12,301 bases of DNA. It comes from Opitutaceae bacterium. Its GTDB lineage: Bacteria; Verrucomicrobiota; Verrucomicrobiia; Opitutales; Opitutaceae. The notes below the pieces were generated by a model that was given only the letters and a program-made list of their open reading frames with translations, did not search any database and had not been told where the DNA came from. The stretch lies in NCBI GenBank assembly GCA_005787865.1, contig SXZN01000246.1, forward strand, positions 1 to 12,301, read 5' to 3'. Made by a program: the position numbers and the translations under genes. Numbering within the stretch: position 1 is the first letter of the stretch; each line of letters begins with the position of its first letter. This document shows, one piece after another, positions 1 through 6,715 of the stretch.

Positions 1-34
1 ATGACGAAGATCGGGCGCGGAAGCGCAAGGCGCT

Positions 35-62
35 AGTTTAAGTTGGTAGTTTAAGTTGAAGA
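35..62. repeat. Inverted partial copy of the GTTTAAG/CTTAAAC repeat
   Basis: The stretch contains GTTTAAGTT twice and ends in AAGTTGAAG (53-61). That nonamer is the exact reverse complement of CTTCAACTT at 99-107 in the first direct repeat. Copies of opposite orientation therefore face each other across a small GC-rich hairpin (CGGCAT/ATGCCG, about 69-82). It lies in the non-coding leader before the first gene. No coding function is seen. It could be an RNA hairpin or the arm of a small mobile repeat. Confidence 0.6.
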
Positions 63-86
63 TCGGACGGCATTGATGCCGGGGAT

Positions 87-118
87 CTCTGACTTAAACT
101 TCAACTTTACACTTAAAC
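87..118. repeat. 32-bp direct repeat, copy 1
   Basis: This copy starts CTCTGACTTAAAC and ends ACACTTAAAC. An identical 32-bp copy lies at 148-179, so the period is 61 bp. The repeat is internally redundant, with the ACTTAAAC word at both ends. No gene overlaps it. Confidence 0.85.
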
Positions 119-147
119 TGGCTCGGTCCGCGAGCCGCGGCTCCGAG

Positions 148-179
148 CTCTGACTTAAACTTCAACTTTACACTTAAAC
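148..179. repeat. 32-bp direct repeat, copy 2
   Basis: This is an exact second copy of the sequence at 87-118. The 29-bp separator (119-147) is GC-rich and contains the palindrome GAGCCGCGGCTC at 132-143. A strong hairpin follows directly. With only two copies, a related inverted copy upstream and no cas genes, this does not look like CRISPR. Confidence 0.85.
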
Positions 180-203
180 GCTCAGCCGCGAAAGCGGCTG
201 AGC
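180..203 (+). other. Perfect 10-bp hairpin with GAAA tetraloop
   Basis: GCTCAGCCGC (180-189) and GCGGCTGAGC (194-203) are perfect reverse complements around a GAAA loop, a very stable GNRA-type structure. No T-run follows, so it is not a textbook intrinsic terminator. It sits 64 bp before the first ATG. It could block read-through from upstream, act as a 5'-UTR stabiliser, or be a REP-like element. Confidence 0.6.
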
Positions 204-266
204 GGCGGCTGGGGCCTAGGCAGAGAGGCGTTGATTTTATCGATCTCGTCCGCGATATTGGGAGCC

Positions 267-1205
267 ATGCTGCTATCTATTGTAGTGCCGGTTTATAATG
301 AGGAAAAAAATATTCCAGTATTCCTGGATCAATTACGACCGATACTCACGGCGCTCACAGCGGACTATGAGATTATCTTTTCTCTGGATCCATCCTCCGA
401 TCGCACAGAGGAAGTAATTTTAGCGCATCGGGCTAGTGATGAGCGCATCAAATTATTAAAATTCTCACGAAGATTCGGGCAACCGATGGCCACGCTAGCA
501 GGGTTACAATACTCCACGGGTGAGGCAGTTATTGTGATCGATGTAGATTTACAGGACCCACCGGAGCTCATCACCGATATGGTTAACCAGTGGCGCGCAG
601 GCTACGATGTTGTGCTTCCCCAGCGCCGGCAACGGACGGGTGAGCCTTGGGTGAAGCCAATTATTTCAGCCATCGGCTACAAGGTGATTAGCAAAATAGC
701 CGATGTGAAAATCCCTCCCAATACCGGGGATTTCCGACTCATGTCGCGTCGCGTAGTAGTGGAGCTAGTGAAGCTTAAGGAAGCCCACGGCTTCCTGCGC
801 GGCATGGTGGCAGTTGTTGGCTTTAAGCAAACGATTATACCCTTTGATCGCCCCCCACGCCAGATAGGCGAAACAAATTATAACCGATTCCTTGGCTCAC
901 TTCGCATCGGATTTAATGGCATCTTCTGCTTTTCCACCTATGCGCTCAAACTCAGCACCATGCTAGGGTTTCTGATCGCTGGCTTTTCATTCCTATTAAT
1001 GGGTATTTATTTTTTCTATAAATTGATGGGCTGGCCGATTCTCTGGGGTAATCCCACCCTGGTGATCCTCATTGCATTTCTTGGAGGGATCCAACTTATC
1101 AGCGTGGGTATTTTAGGAGAGTATATTGGGCGGATATACGAAGAAGTACTCGCACGACCCAAGTTTCTGGTAGAGAGAACTGAGGGATTTAATAAGGTTA
1201 ATTAA
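267..1205 (+). CDS. Family 2 glycosyltransferase, polyprenyl-phosphate (DPM1/GtrB/ArnC-like) type
   Basis: This is probably a membrane-bound GT-A enzyme moving a sugar from a nucleotide donor to undecaprenyl phosphate at the inner face of the cytoplasmic membrane. The 312-residue protein opens with the family signature SIVVPVYNEE (4-13). The donor- and metal-binding motif DVDLQDPPE is at 92-100. Two strongly hydrophobic C-terminal segments (about 229-251 and 264-286) give the DPM1-like two-helix anchor, followed by GEYIGRIYEE. Length matches GtrB and ArnC. The frame is open back to a TTG at 231, but the ATG at 267 puts the conserved strand at the N terminus; a GGGAG lies only 2 bp before it. 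The next gene follows after 7 bp. The sugar specificity cannot be read from the sequence. Base composition is AT-richer than the genes from 2107 on. Confidence 0.88.
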   Translation: MLLSIVVPVYNEEKNIPVFLDQLRPILTALTADYEIIFSLDPSSDRTEEVILAHRASDERIKLLKFSRRFGQPMATLAGLQYSTGEAVIVIDVDLQDPPELITDMVNQWRAGYDVVLPQRRQRTGEPWVKPIISAIGYKVISKIADVKIPPNTGDFRLMSRRVVVELVKLKEAHGFLRGMVAVVGFKQTIIPFDRPPRQIGETNYNRFLGSLRIGFNGIFCFSTYALKLSTMLGFLIAGFSFLLMGIYFFYKLMGWPILWGNPTLVILIAFLGGIQLISVGILGEYIGRIYEEVLARPKFLVERTEGFNKVN

Positions 1206-1208
1206 CCT
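1195..1208. other. 14-bp palindrome across the stop codon and junction of two genes
   Basis: AGGTTAATTAACCT is a perfect palindrome covering the glycosyltransferase stop codon and ending 4 bp before the methyltransferase ATG. It may be chance or a small junction hairpin that affects coupling. No family assignment is possible. Confidence 0.3.
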
Positions 1209-1212
1209 CCTT

Positions 1213-2103
1213 ATGCAGGCTTTAGATTTATTTCCCTGGCCAACCCCGCCGGGCGCATCTCGGCCTCCACAGTGGAACGGCCAGAATTTTGAGATCGATG
1301 GTCAGACTAGCCGCGTACTCATTTACCAAGCAAACGACAGCCACTGGAGCGACGATCTAACCTCACTGCATGAAACTGAGGCAGGCTGCGATCACCCCAT
1401 TGACATGGCATCTCGGCAACTAGCGGTGGATAGCATACGCAATTTAAAGAGAGATGGCAAAGTGAACATTCTCGATGTCGGATGCTCTTCTGGGTTTGTA
1501 CTAGAAAATCTGCAAACGGCGCTCCCCGAGGCCAATCTCATCGGCGCCGATTATCTGCGCGGCCCACTCGAGGGCTTGGCTCAACGCATGCCGAGCCTGC
1601 CTTTACTGCAATTTGATTTAAGGCAATGCCCACTCCCTGCGGCCTGTGTCGACGGTATCACCTGTCTTAATGTACTTGAACACATTGATGATGATGCAGC
1701 GGCTATGCATCACCTGCATCGAATCTTAAAACCCAAAGGCGTTCTTCATCTTGAAGTACCAGCTGGGCCAAAATTATTCGATATCTACGATGAGCACCTC
1801 CTGCATCATCGTCGCTACCGCCTAAAAGAGTTAATCCAACTTGCCCAGCAAGCAGGCTTTCAAGTTAAGCGGGCGACCCATCTAGGATTTTTTGTTTACC
1901 CAGCTTTTTGGTGGGTGAAACAAAATAATCGACGCAAACTCACTTGGCCAAAAATCGAAAAGACAAAACTGGTCGTAAATCAAATCCGTAATTCCAAGAA
2001 AAACTTCTTCTTAGATTGGACCGTACGCTTGGAAGCAATCCTGGGCCGAATGATTAACTTTCCAATCGGAATTCGCTGTGTTGTGGTGCTGACGAAACGA
2101 TAA
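1213..2103 (+). CDS. Class I SAM-dependent methyltransferase
   Basis: This is predicted to be a cytosolic methyltransferase that modifies a sugar or lipid-linked glycan. The Rossmann SAM-binding motif VNILDVGCSSG is at 84-94. The acidic residue after strand 2 is in GADYL (111-115). The post-motif segment NVLEHIDDD (153-161) and the LKPKGVLHLEVP strand (172-183) match the Methyltransf_11/UbiE-like fold. An HHRRYRLKEL segment (198-207), typical of glycan-cluster methyltransferases, follows. The first 80 or so residues, rich in W and P, are outside the core and may bind the acceptor. At 296 aa it is a little long for a minimal methyltransferase because of this extension and a basic C terminus. 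The ATG has no Shine-Dalgarno and lies 7 bp after the glycosyltransferase, implying co-transcription. The acceptor is unknown. Confidence 0.85.
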   Translation: MQALDLFPWPTPPGASRPPQWNGQNFEIDGQTSRVLIYQANDSHWSDDLTSLHETEAGCDHPIDMASRQLAVDSIRNLKRDGKVNILDVGCSSGFVLENLQTALPEANLIGADYLRGPLEGLAQRMPSLPLLQFDLRQCPLPAACVDGITCLNVLEHIDDDAAAMHHLHRILKPKGVLHLEVPAGPKLFDIYDEHLLHHRRYRLKELIQLAQQAGFQVKRATHLGFFVYPAFWWVKQNNRRKLTWPKIEKTKLVVNQIRNSKKNFFLDWTVRLEAILGRMINFPIGIRCVVVLTKR

Positions 2104-2106
2104 ATT

Positions 2107-3084
2107 ATGCAAAAAGTATTCATCACTGGTGCCGCTGGTTTTATTGGCTCCTCCCTCGTCGATCGTCTGCTGGCGGACGGGGTCGCCGTCACCGGCTGGG
2201 ACAACCTCGCCACCGGGCAGCTGCGTTTCCTCGACGGGGCCCTGAAAAACCTGCGCTTCCAGCTCGTTCGCGGGGACAATCTTGACCTACCGGCGTTGAC
2301 TGCGGCGATGAAGGGGGCCGACTTCGTGTTTCACCTCGCGGCCAATGCCGATATCAAGGACGGCTGGTCGCATCCGAGAAAGGATCTCGAACAAAACACG
2401 ATCGCGACCTTCAACGTCCTCGAGGCCATGCGGGCCAACGGCATCAAGCACATCGCTTTCTCCTCGACGGGCTCGACCTACGGTGAAGCCACCCTGATCC
2501 CCACACCGGAGGACGCACCTTTCCCGGTGCAGACCTCGCTTTACGCGGCGAGCAAGGTGGCCGGAGAAACCCTCATCTCATCGTATGCTGAAGGCGGGCA
2601 AATCGATGAGGCCTACATTTTTCGTTTTGTTTCGATTCTGGGCGAACGCTATACGCACGGTCATGTCTTTGATTTTTATCAACAGCTGATCGCCCACCCG
2701 GATCACCTGCGAGTGCTGGGGGATGGGAAACAACGGAAGAGCTACCTCTACGTGCAGGACTGTATCGATGCTTTGCTCCATGTCACCCACGCGCACACCG
2801 CGCGCGAGGCTAAGCACCACACCCAGATCTATAATCTAGGCACAGCAGAATACGTACAAGTGAACGATAGCATCGGCTACCTCTGCGCCGCGCTTGGGCT
2901 GAAACCGAAGCTTGAGTACACGGGGGGCGACCGCGGCTGGATCGGCGACAATCCCTTCATTTTTCTCGATACCAAAAAAATTCAATCCACCGGCTGGAGT
3001 CCCAAGCTGACGATTGAACAAGGCATCATCAAGACCCTGCGCTGGCTCGAGGCCAACCGCTGGGTCTATGATTCCCGTCGCTGA
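2107..3084 (+). CDS. NAD-dependent epimerase/dehydratase (extended SDR), UDP-glucose 4-epimerase-like
   Basis: This is a nucleotide-sugar-modifying enzyme of the extended short-chain dehydrogenase family. The NAD(P)-binding glycine motif TGAAGFIG spans 7-14. A cofactor-selecting acidic residue follows in WDNLATG (31-37). FHLAANAD (75-82) is the usual HxAA motif. The catalytic triad is visible as SSTGSTYGE (119-127) with Y146 and K150 in YAASK. The C-terminal half contains the substrate-domain motifs RFVSILGERY and RKSYLYVQDCI. Length (325 aa) is typical. It starts 3 bp after the methyltransferase and ends 3 bp before the dehydrogenase homologue. GC content rises sharply around its start. The family also includes 4,6-dehydratases and heptose-modifying enzymes, so the substrate, whether a UDP-hexose or the GDP-heptose made downstream, is open. 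Confidence 0.87.
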   Translation: MQKVFITGAAGFIGSSLVDRLLADGVAVTGWDNLATGQLRFLDGALKNLRFQLVRGDNLDLPALTAAMKGADFVFHLAANADIKDGWSHPRKDLEQNTIATFNVLEAMRANGIKHIAFSSTGSTYGEATLIPTPEDAPFPVQTSLYAASKVAGETLISSYAEGGQIDEAYIFRFVSILGERYTHGHVFDFYQQLIAHPDHLRVLGDGKQRKSYLYVQDCIDALLHVTHAHTAREAKHHTQIYNLGTAEYVQVNDSIGYLCAALGLKPKLEYTGGDRGWIGDNPFIFLDTKKIQSTGWSPKLTIEQGIIKTLRWLEANRWVYDSRR

Positions 3085-3087
3085 ACC

Positions 3088-4353
3088 ATGCACCTCGTCG
3101 TTCTTGGCCTCTGGCATCTCGGCTCAGTCACGGCCGCCTGCATGGCGCGGTACTACCGGGTATCTGGCCTCGACTTCGATGAGCTCGTGCTGGCGAAACT
3201 GCGCGGGGGGCACGCGCCTTTGCATGAGCCCGGTCTTGATAACCTACTCGCAGCGGGAATTGCCAGCGACCACCTCTCATTTTCTGCTGAAATTTCGGTA
3301 GCCGCAACCGCTGACGTGCTCTGGGTTTGCTACGACACCCCAGTAGATGTCGACGACCGCTCCGATCTCGATTGGGTGCATACCCGCCTCGCGCGCGTAC
3401 TCCCGTGCTTGCGGTCCGGCACCGTGGTACTCATCTCCGCTCAACTCCCCGTCGGCACCTGCGCCCAGCTCGCGAAACAGCATCCCGCGTTGCACTTCGC
3501 CTGCTCACCTGAAAATTTGCGGCTCGGCAAGGCGCTCGAGGCCTTCGAGAAACCAGCGCGCATTATCGTCGGCGTCTCATCGGCGGCCGCTCGCACCCTA
3601 CTTGAAAAAATGCTGGCCCCGCTGGGCGCGCCGCTCGTGTGGATGCGCACCGAGTCCGCTGAAATGGTCAAGCATGCCCTCAATTCTTTTCTGGCGCTCT
3701 CCGTCGCCTACATCAACGAGATCGCAACCCTTTCCGAAATGATCGGAGCTGACGCACAGGAAGTCGCGGCCGGCCTCAAGAGTGACCCACGCATTGGCGC
3801 GCGCGCCTACCTCGGGCCTGGTGGTCCGTTTGCCGGCGGCACACTGGCTCGCGATGTCGTCACCTTAAGCCAACTAGGGATCACTCAACACCTCCCCCTC
3901 GCCTTAATTCCAGCGATTAAAGAAAGTAACGATCGGCATCGCGGGTGGGCTTTTCGAAAAATCCAGCCAGCCCTCACGGAGATCAAGCAACCCATCGTTG
4001 CCGTCCTCGGCCTAGCTTACACGCCCAACACCAGCACGCTCCGCCGCAGTGCGGCGGTCGAGCTGTGTCGCCAACTCCTCGCGGCCGGAATGAAAGTGCA
4101 GGCTTATGATCCCCTGATCCGCACCACTGATGCTGAGCACCACGACCTTTCGCTCGCCCCATCCGCCGCTGATGCCATGCAGGGCGCACACGCGGTTGTC
4201 ATTTGTACCGAGTGGCCCGAATTTCGAGACTATCCTTGGCCAACGCTCATCGCTAGCATGGCCCAACCGGTAGTCATCGACGCCAACCGGCTCGTAGAAA
4301 AATCGGTCGCCTCCGTCGCAGGCCTTGTCTATCTCACTGTCGGACGCCCATGA
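3088..4353 (+). CDS. UDP-glucose/GDP-mannose dehydrogenase family protein lacking the catalytic cysteine
   Basis: The 421-residue protein has the full three-domain layout of nucleotide-sugar 6-dehydrogenases: N-terminal Rossmann domain, central dimerisation helix domain, C-terminal UDP-binding domain. VVLGLWHLGSV (4-14) replaces the usual GxGYVG loop. SPENLRLGKALEAF (140-153) matches the PE-x-LR-x-G motif. EMVKHALNSFLA (192-203) keeps the catalytic Lys (195) and Asn (199), and NEIATL (210-215) follows. The signature that normally reads GFGGxCxxKD is PFAGGTLARD (247-256): threonine 252 stands where the nucleophilic cysteine should be and Lys becomes Arg. In the C-terminal domain the usual FKxxTxDxR is YTPNTSTLRRS (311-321). 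I recall similar GLWHLG proteins in other genomes, so this is probably a natural subfamily rather than a decayed gene. Without Cys the usual four-electron oxidation to a uronic acid is doubtful. It overlaps the next gene by 4 bp. Confidence 0.87.
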   Translation: MHLVVLGLWHLGSVTAACMARYYRVSGLDFDELVLAKLRGGHAPLHEPGLDNLLAAGIASDHLSFSAEISVAATADVLWVCYDTPVDVDDRSDLDWVHTRLARVLPCLRSGTVVLISAQLPVGTCAQLAKQHPALHFACSPENLRLGKALEAFEKPARIIVGVSSAAARTLLEKMLAPLGAPLVWMRTESAEMVKHALNSFLALSVAYINEIATLSEMIGADAQEVAAGLKSDPRIGARAYLGPGGPFAGGTLARDVVTLSQLGITQHLPLALIPAIKESNDRHRGWAFRKIQPALTEIKQPIVAVLGLAYTPNTSTLRRSAAVELCRQLLAAGMKVQAYDPLIRTTDAEHHDLSLAPSAADAMQGAHAVVICTEWPEFRDYPWPTLIASMAQPVVIDANRLVEKSVASVAGLVYLTVGRP

Positions 4354-5210
4354 AACTTTCCGGACGCAACACTCTGATCACCGGCGGAAGCCAAGGCCTT
4401 GGCCGGGTTATCGTCGAAGCCTTCCTCGCCGAAGGAGCCAACGTAGTTTTTTGTGCCCGAACAGCGGCCGACGTCGCCCAGACTCAGAGTGTACTCAACT
4501 CACAGCTGAAGACTGACCAACAATTAATCGGCCTAACTTGCGACATCGCTGATCCCACGAGCGTAGCGGCCCTCTTCGCCCGCGCCGCTCAGCTCGGGCC
4601 ACTCCACGTCGTCGTCAACAACGCCGGTATCTACGGCCCCATTGGCCCAACCGAAGAAGTCGCTCTCACCGACTGGACGCAGGCCTGGCAAATCAATGTC
4701 ACGGGCACCCTCTTGGTTTACCAGCAAGCGATTCGCGCTATGAAACCTCGACGCGCCGGCAAAATCATTACCATCTCAGGCGGCGGCGCCACTAATCCCA
4801 TGCCGCGGTTCGCTGCCTATGCGGCAACGAAAGCCGCCGTCGTGCGCCTCACCGAGACCCTCGCCGAAGAATATCGCGCGGATCACATCGATATCAACGC
4901 GGTGGCCCCCGGCGCTCTCCGCACTCGGCTCACTGCGCAGGTACTCGCAGCGGGGCCGGAAAAAGCTGGGGTTGAATTTTTTGCTAAAAATAAAAAATGG
5001 TCAGAGGAAGGTGCGGTCGACCCCCAACTCGCCGCGGCCCTGTGTGTATTTTTAGCCAGCGCAGCAAGCGACGGCATCACGGGTAAATTAATTAGCGCGC
5101 AGTGGGATCCATGGAAAGATCCAGAAAAATTACGCGCCCTCGCCACCGGTGATATTTATACGTTGCGCCGCATTGTTCCAGAGGATCGTCCCAAAAAATC
5201 ATCCCCCTAA
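4350..5210 (+). CDS. Classical SDR-family oxidoreductase
   Basis: This is a cytosolic NAD(P)-dependent alcohol dehydrogenase/ketoreductase of the short-chain family. The cofactor loop TGGSQGLG is at 11-18. CDIAD (64-68) carries the adenine-ring Asp. NNAG is at 90-93. The catalytic residues are S143 in TISGGG and Y157-x3-K161 in YAATK. VAPGALRT (185-192) follows. The tail beyond the core contains AQWDPWKDPEK (250-260), an aromatic segment more typical of SDRs in sugar clusters than of fatty-acid reductases. Its ATG overlaps the preceding stop (ATGA) and its own stop shares one base with the next ATG, so translational coupling is likely. It probably works with the Gfo/Idh enzyme on a sugar intermediate. 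The substrate is not determinable. Confidence 0.86.
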   Translation: MKLSGRNTLITGGSQGLGRVIVEAFLAEGANVVFCARTAADVAQTQSVLNSQLKTDQQLIGLTCDIADPTSVAALFARAAQLGPLHVVVNNAGIYGPIGPTEEVALTDWTQAWQINVTGTLLVYQQAIRAMKPRRAGKIITISGGGATNPMPRFAAYAATKAAVVRLTETLAEEYRADHIDINAVAPGALRTRLTAQVLAAGPEKAGVEFFAKNKKWSEEGAVDPQLAAALCVFLASAASDGITGKLISAQWDPWKDPEKLRALATGDIYTLRRIVPEDRPKKSSP

Positions 5211-6235
5211 TGGCAGCGGTGATGCAGTATGCAATTATCGGCTGCGGCCTCATTGGCCGCAGGCGCGCGGCTAGCCTGTCACCAGGCCAGCTCCGTTATG
5301 CTTGCGATCTTGAGCTCAGTCGCGCGGCTGAGGTGGCAAAAATTTATCCTGGCGGCATCCCCACGGCGGACTACCAAGTGGCCCTCGCTGATGCCGCCGT
5401 GCAGGCCGTCATCATCTCCACCCTGAACAGCTCACTCGCGCCGCTCGCCCTCGCGGCAGTCCAAGCCGGTAAGCATGTGCTCGTTGAAAAACCTGGAGCA
5501 CTCAATGCGGCGCAGCTTGGCACGATTCAAAGCGCCGCGACCAAGACGGGGGTCAAGGTTCGCATCGGCTACAATCACCGTTTTCATCCTGCGTTGCAGC
5601 AAGCGCGCACGCTCGTCGAGACGGGCGCACTGGGTCCATTAATGTTTTTACGCGGACGCTACGGCCACGGTGGGCGCGTTGGCTACGAACGGGAATGGCG
5701 CGCTCATCCGCAGCTATCAGGCGGCGGCGAACTCATTGATCAAGGGGTTCATCTCATCGATCTGGCGCATTGGTTTCTCGGCGAATTTCCGACGATCACA
5801 GGTCATGCCACCACGTCATTCTGGGCAATGCCAGTGGACGATAACGCTTTTCTTTCCCTCCGAACAGCAGCGGGGCAAACGGCCTGGCTCCATGTGAGCT
5901 GCACCGAATGGAAAAATCTTTTCTCGCTCGAAATCTACGGCCGCGACGGAAAAATTGCGATCGATGGACTGGGTGGCAGTTACGGACCAGAGCGTTGCAC
6001 TTACTACAAGATGCTGCCGCAGATGGGCCCACCTGAGACCACAATTTGGGATTACCCGACGGGAGATAATTCCTGGAAACTGGAACTAGCCGCATTCGAA
6101 GAAGACATCCGCACCGACCGCGCCCCCAACCCCGGCCTGAACGAAGGCATCCGCACCCTGGAAGTCGTCGAAGAAATTTACCGCACCAGTGGCTATCCCA
6201 TCTCCACGGCAACCGTGGAGGGAAAGCGAGAGTGA
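5210..6235 (+). CDS. Gfo/Idh/MocA family oxidoreductase
   Basis: This is an NAD(P)-dependent sugar or nucleotide-sugar dehydrogenase of the glucose-fructose oxidoreductase/inositol dehydrogenase type. The dinucleotide-binding loop IIGCGLIGRRRA (9-20) opens the protein. GKHVLVEKPGALN (87-99) carries the family EKP motif with the catalytic Lys. YNHRFHPAL (121-129) is also conserved. GELIDQGVHLIDLAHWFLG (173-191) is the H-x2-D substrate motif (H181, D184). The length (341 aa) is standard. The ATG at 5210 shares a base with the preceding TAA; an in-frame ATG at 5222 would begin MQYAIIGCG and is equally good. The C terminus (about residues 330-341) runs into a small hairpin and the first purine-rich repeat arm, so its last residues may be repeat-derived. 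Confidence 0.88.
   Translation: MAAVMQYAIIGCGLIGRRRAASLSPGQLRYACDLELSRAAEVAKIYPGGIPTADYQVALADAAVQAVIISTLNSSLAPLALAAVQAGKHVLVEKPGALNAAQLGTIQSAATKTGVKVRIGYNHRFHPALQQARTLVETGALGPLMFLRGRYGHGGRVGYEREWRAHPQLSGGGELIDQGVHLIDLAHWFLGEFPTITGHATTSFWAMPVDDNAFLSLRTAAGQTAWLHVSCTEWKNLFSLEIYGRDGKIAIDGLGGSYGPERCTYYKMLPQMGPPETTIWDYPTGDNSWKLELAAFEEDIRTDRAPNPGLNEGIRTLEVVEEIYRTSGYPISTATVEGKRE
6202..6220 (+). other. Small hairpin at the 3' end of the Gfo/Idh gene
   Basis: CTCCACGG (6202-6209) and CCGTGGAG (6213-6220) are perfect complements around CAA. It lies inside the last codons and immediately precedes the purine-rich tract. No T-run follows, so termination is not implied. Confidence 0.35.
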
Positions 6236-6246
6236 AAGAGAAAGTG
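6220..6246 (+). repeat. Purine-rich tract, left side of four-helix-bundle unit 1
   Basis: This is an almost pure A/G stretch beginning GGGAAAGCGAGAGTGAAAG and spanning the Gfo/Idh stop codon. It resembles, imperfectly, the reverse complement of the pyrimidine tract at 6671-6715 on the other side of the small gene at 6293. Membership in the same repeat family as the clearer arms downstream is inference. Confidence 0.4.
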
Positions 6247-6292
6247 ATTAAATTCCTAGCCACATCCACGATCGCTTTTAATCCACCACCGC

Positions 6293-6664
6293 ATGCCTGA
6301 GAGTAATAGTTTGAAACGGTTCGGTGCTCACCAAAAAGCTGTAACGCTTTTTGATCAAGTCGTGGGCGATCTTGCCTTGCTCGCCCGTGAGCCAGCCTGC
6401 CAGCGATTGGTTTCACAACAAATCGCCAGCGCCGACTCAATTGCAGCAAATATTGAGGAGGGCTATGGACGTGGCTCGAAGCGCGATTATGCGCATTTTC
6501 TCATCATTGCCCGTGGTTCTGCTCAAGAAACCCGCGGCCGCTACGAACGTCTGAAGCATTGGCTTGCGCCCGAAGTGATAACGCTGCGAGTCGCACTCTG
6601 CGATGAGATCATCGCCATTCTTACCGCCACAATTCGAAGCCTGCGAGAACAAGACATAGCGTAG
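6293..6664 (+). CDS. Four-helix-bundle protein, S23/23S-rRNA intervening-sequence family (copy 1)
   Basis: This 123-residue protein belongs to the family first found as ORFs in 23S rRNA intervening sequences and often mislabelled ribosomal protein S23. The diagnostic helix-2/helix-3 block runs from 43 to 80: QIASADSIAANIEEGYGRG, then DYAHFLIIARGSAQET. The rest is predicted helical, fitting a four-helix bundle. It has no enzyme motif, and no biochemical role is firmly established for stand-alone members; the related Avd proteins of diversity-generating retroelements bind nucleic acid, but no reverse transcriptase is here. It sits between the Gfo/Idh gene (57-bp gap) and hddA, with purine-rich sequence on its left and a pyrimidine repeat starting 6 bp after its stop. 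No Shine-Dalgarno precedes the ATG. It looks like an insertion into the operon. Confidence 0.87.
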   Translation: MPESNSLKRFGAHQKAVTLFDQVVGDLALLAREPACQRLVSQQIASADSIAANIEEGYGRGSKRDYAHFLIIARGSAQETRGRYERLKHWLAPEVITLRVALCDEIIAILTATIRSLREQDIA

Positions 6665-6670
6665 CCGGTC

Positions 6671-6715
6671 TTGCTTCCCCGTTTCATCTTTCCCAATTTT
6701 CTACTTTTCCTACCC
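6671..6715. repeat. Pyrimidine-rich interspersed repeat, unit 1 right arm
   Basis: This tract of almost only C and T contains TTTCCCAATTTTC at 6689-6701. The same 13-mer occurs exactly at 11993-12005. It fills the whole gap between the four-helix-bundle gene and the hddA ATG, leaving no room for a Shine-Dalgarno sequence. Confidence 0.75.

Noticed and set aside
87..179. Two identical 32-bp repeats with a 29-bp separator, resembling a minimal CRISPR array
   Set aside because: Only two copies, a related inverted copy upstream, internal redundancy of the repeat, and no cas genes in the window.
5796..6449. 217-codon minus-strand open frame
   Set aside because: It overlaps the well-supported Gfo/Idh gene and the first four-helix-bundle gene in antisense, and its composition (R/W/G-rich) is that of a shadow frame.
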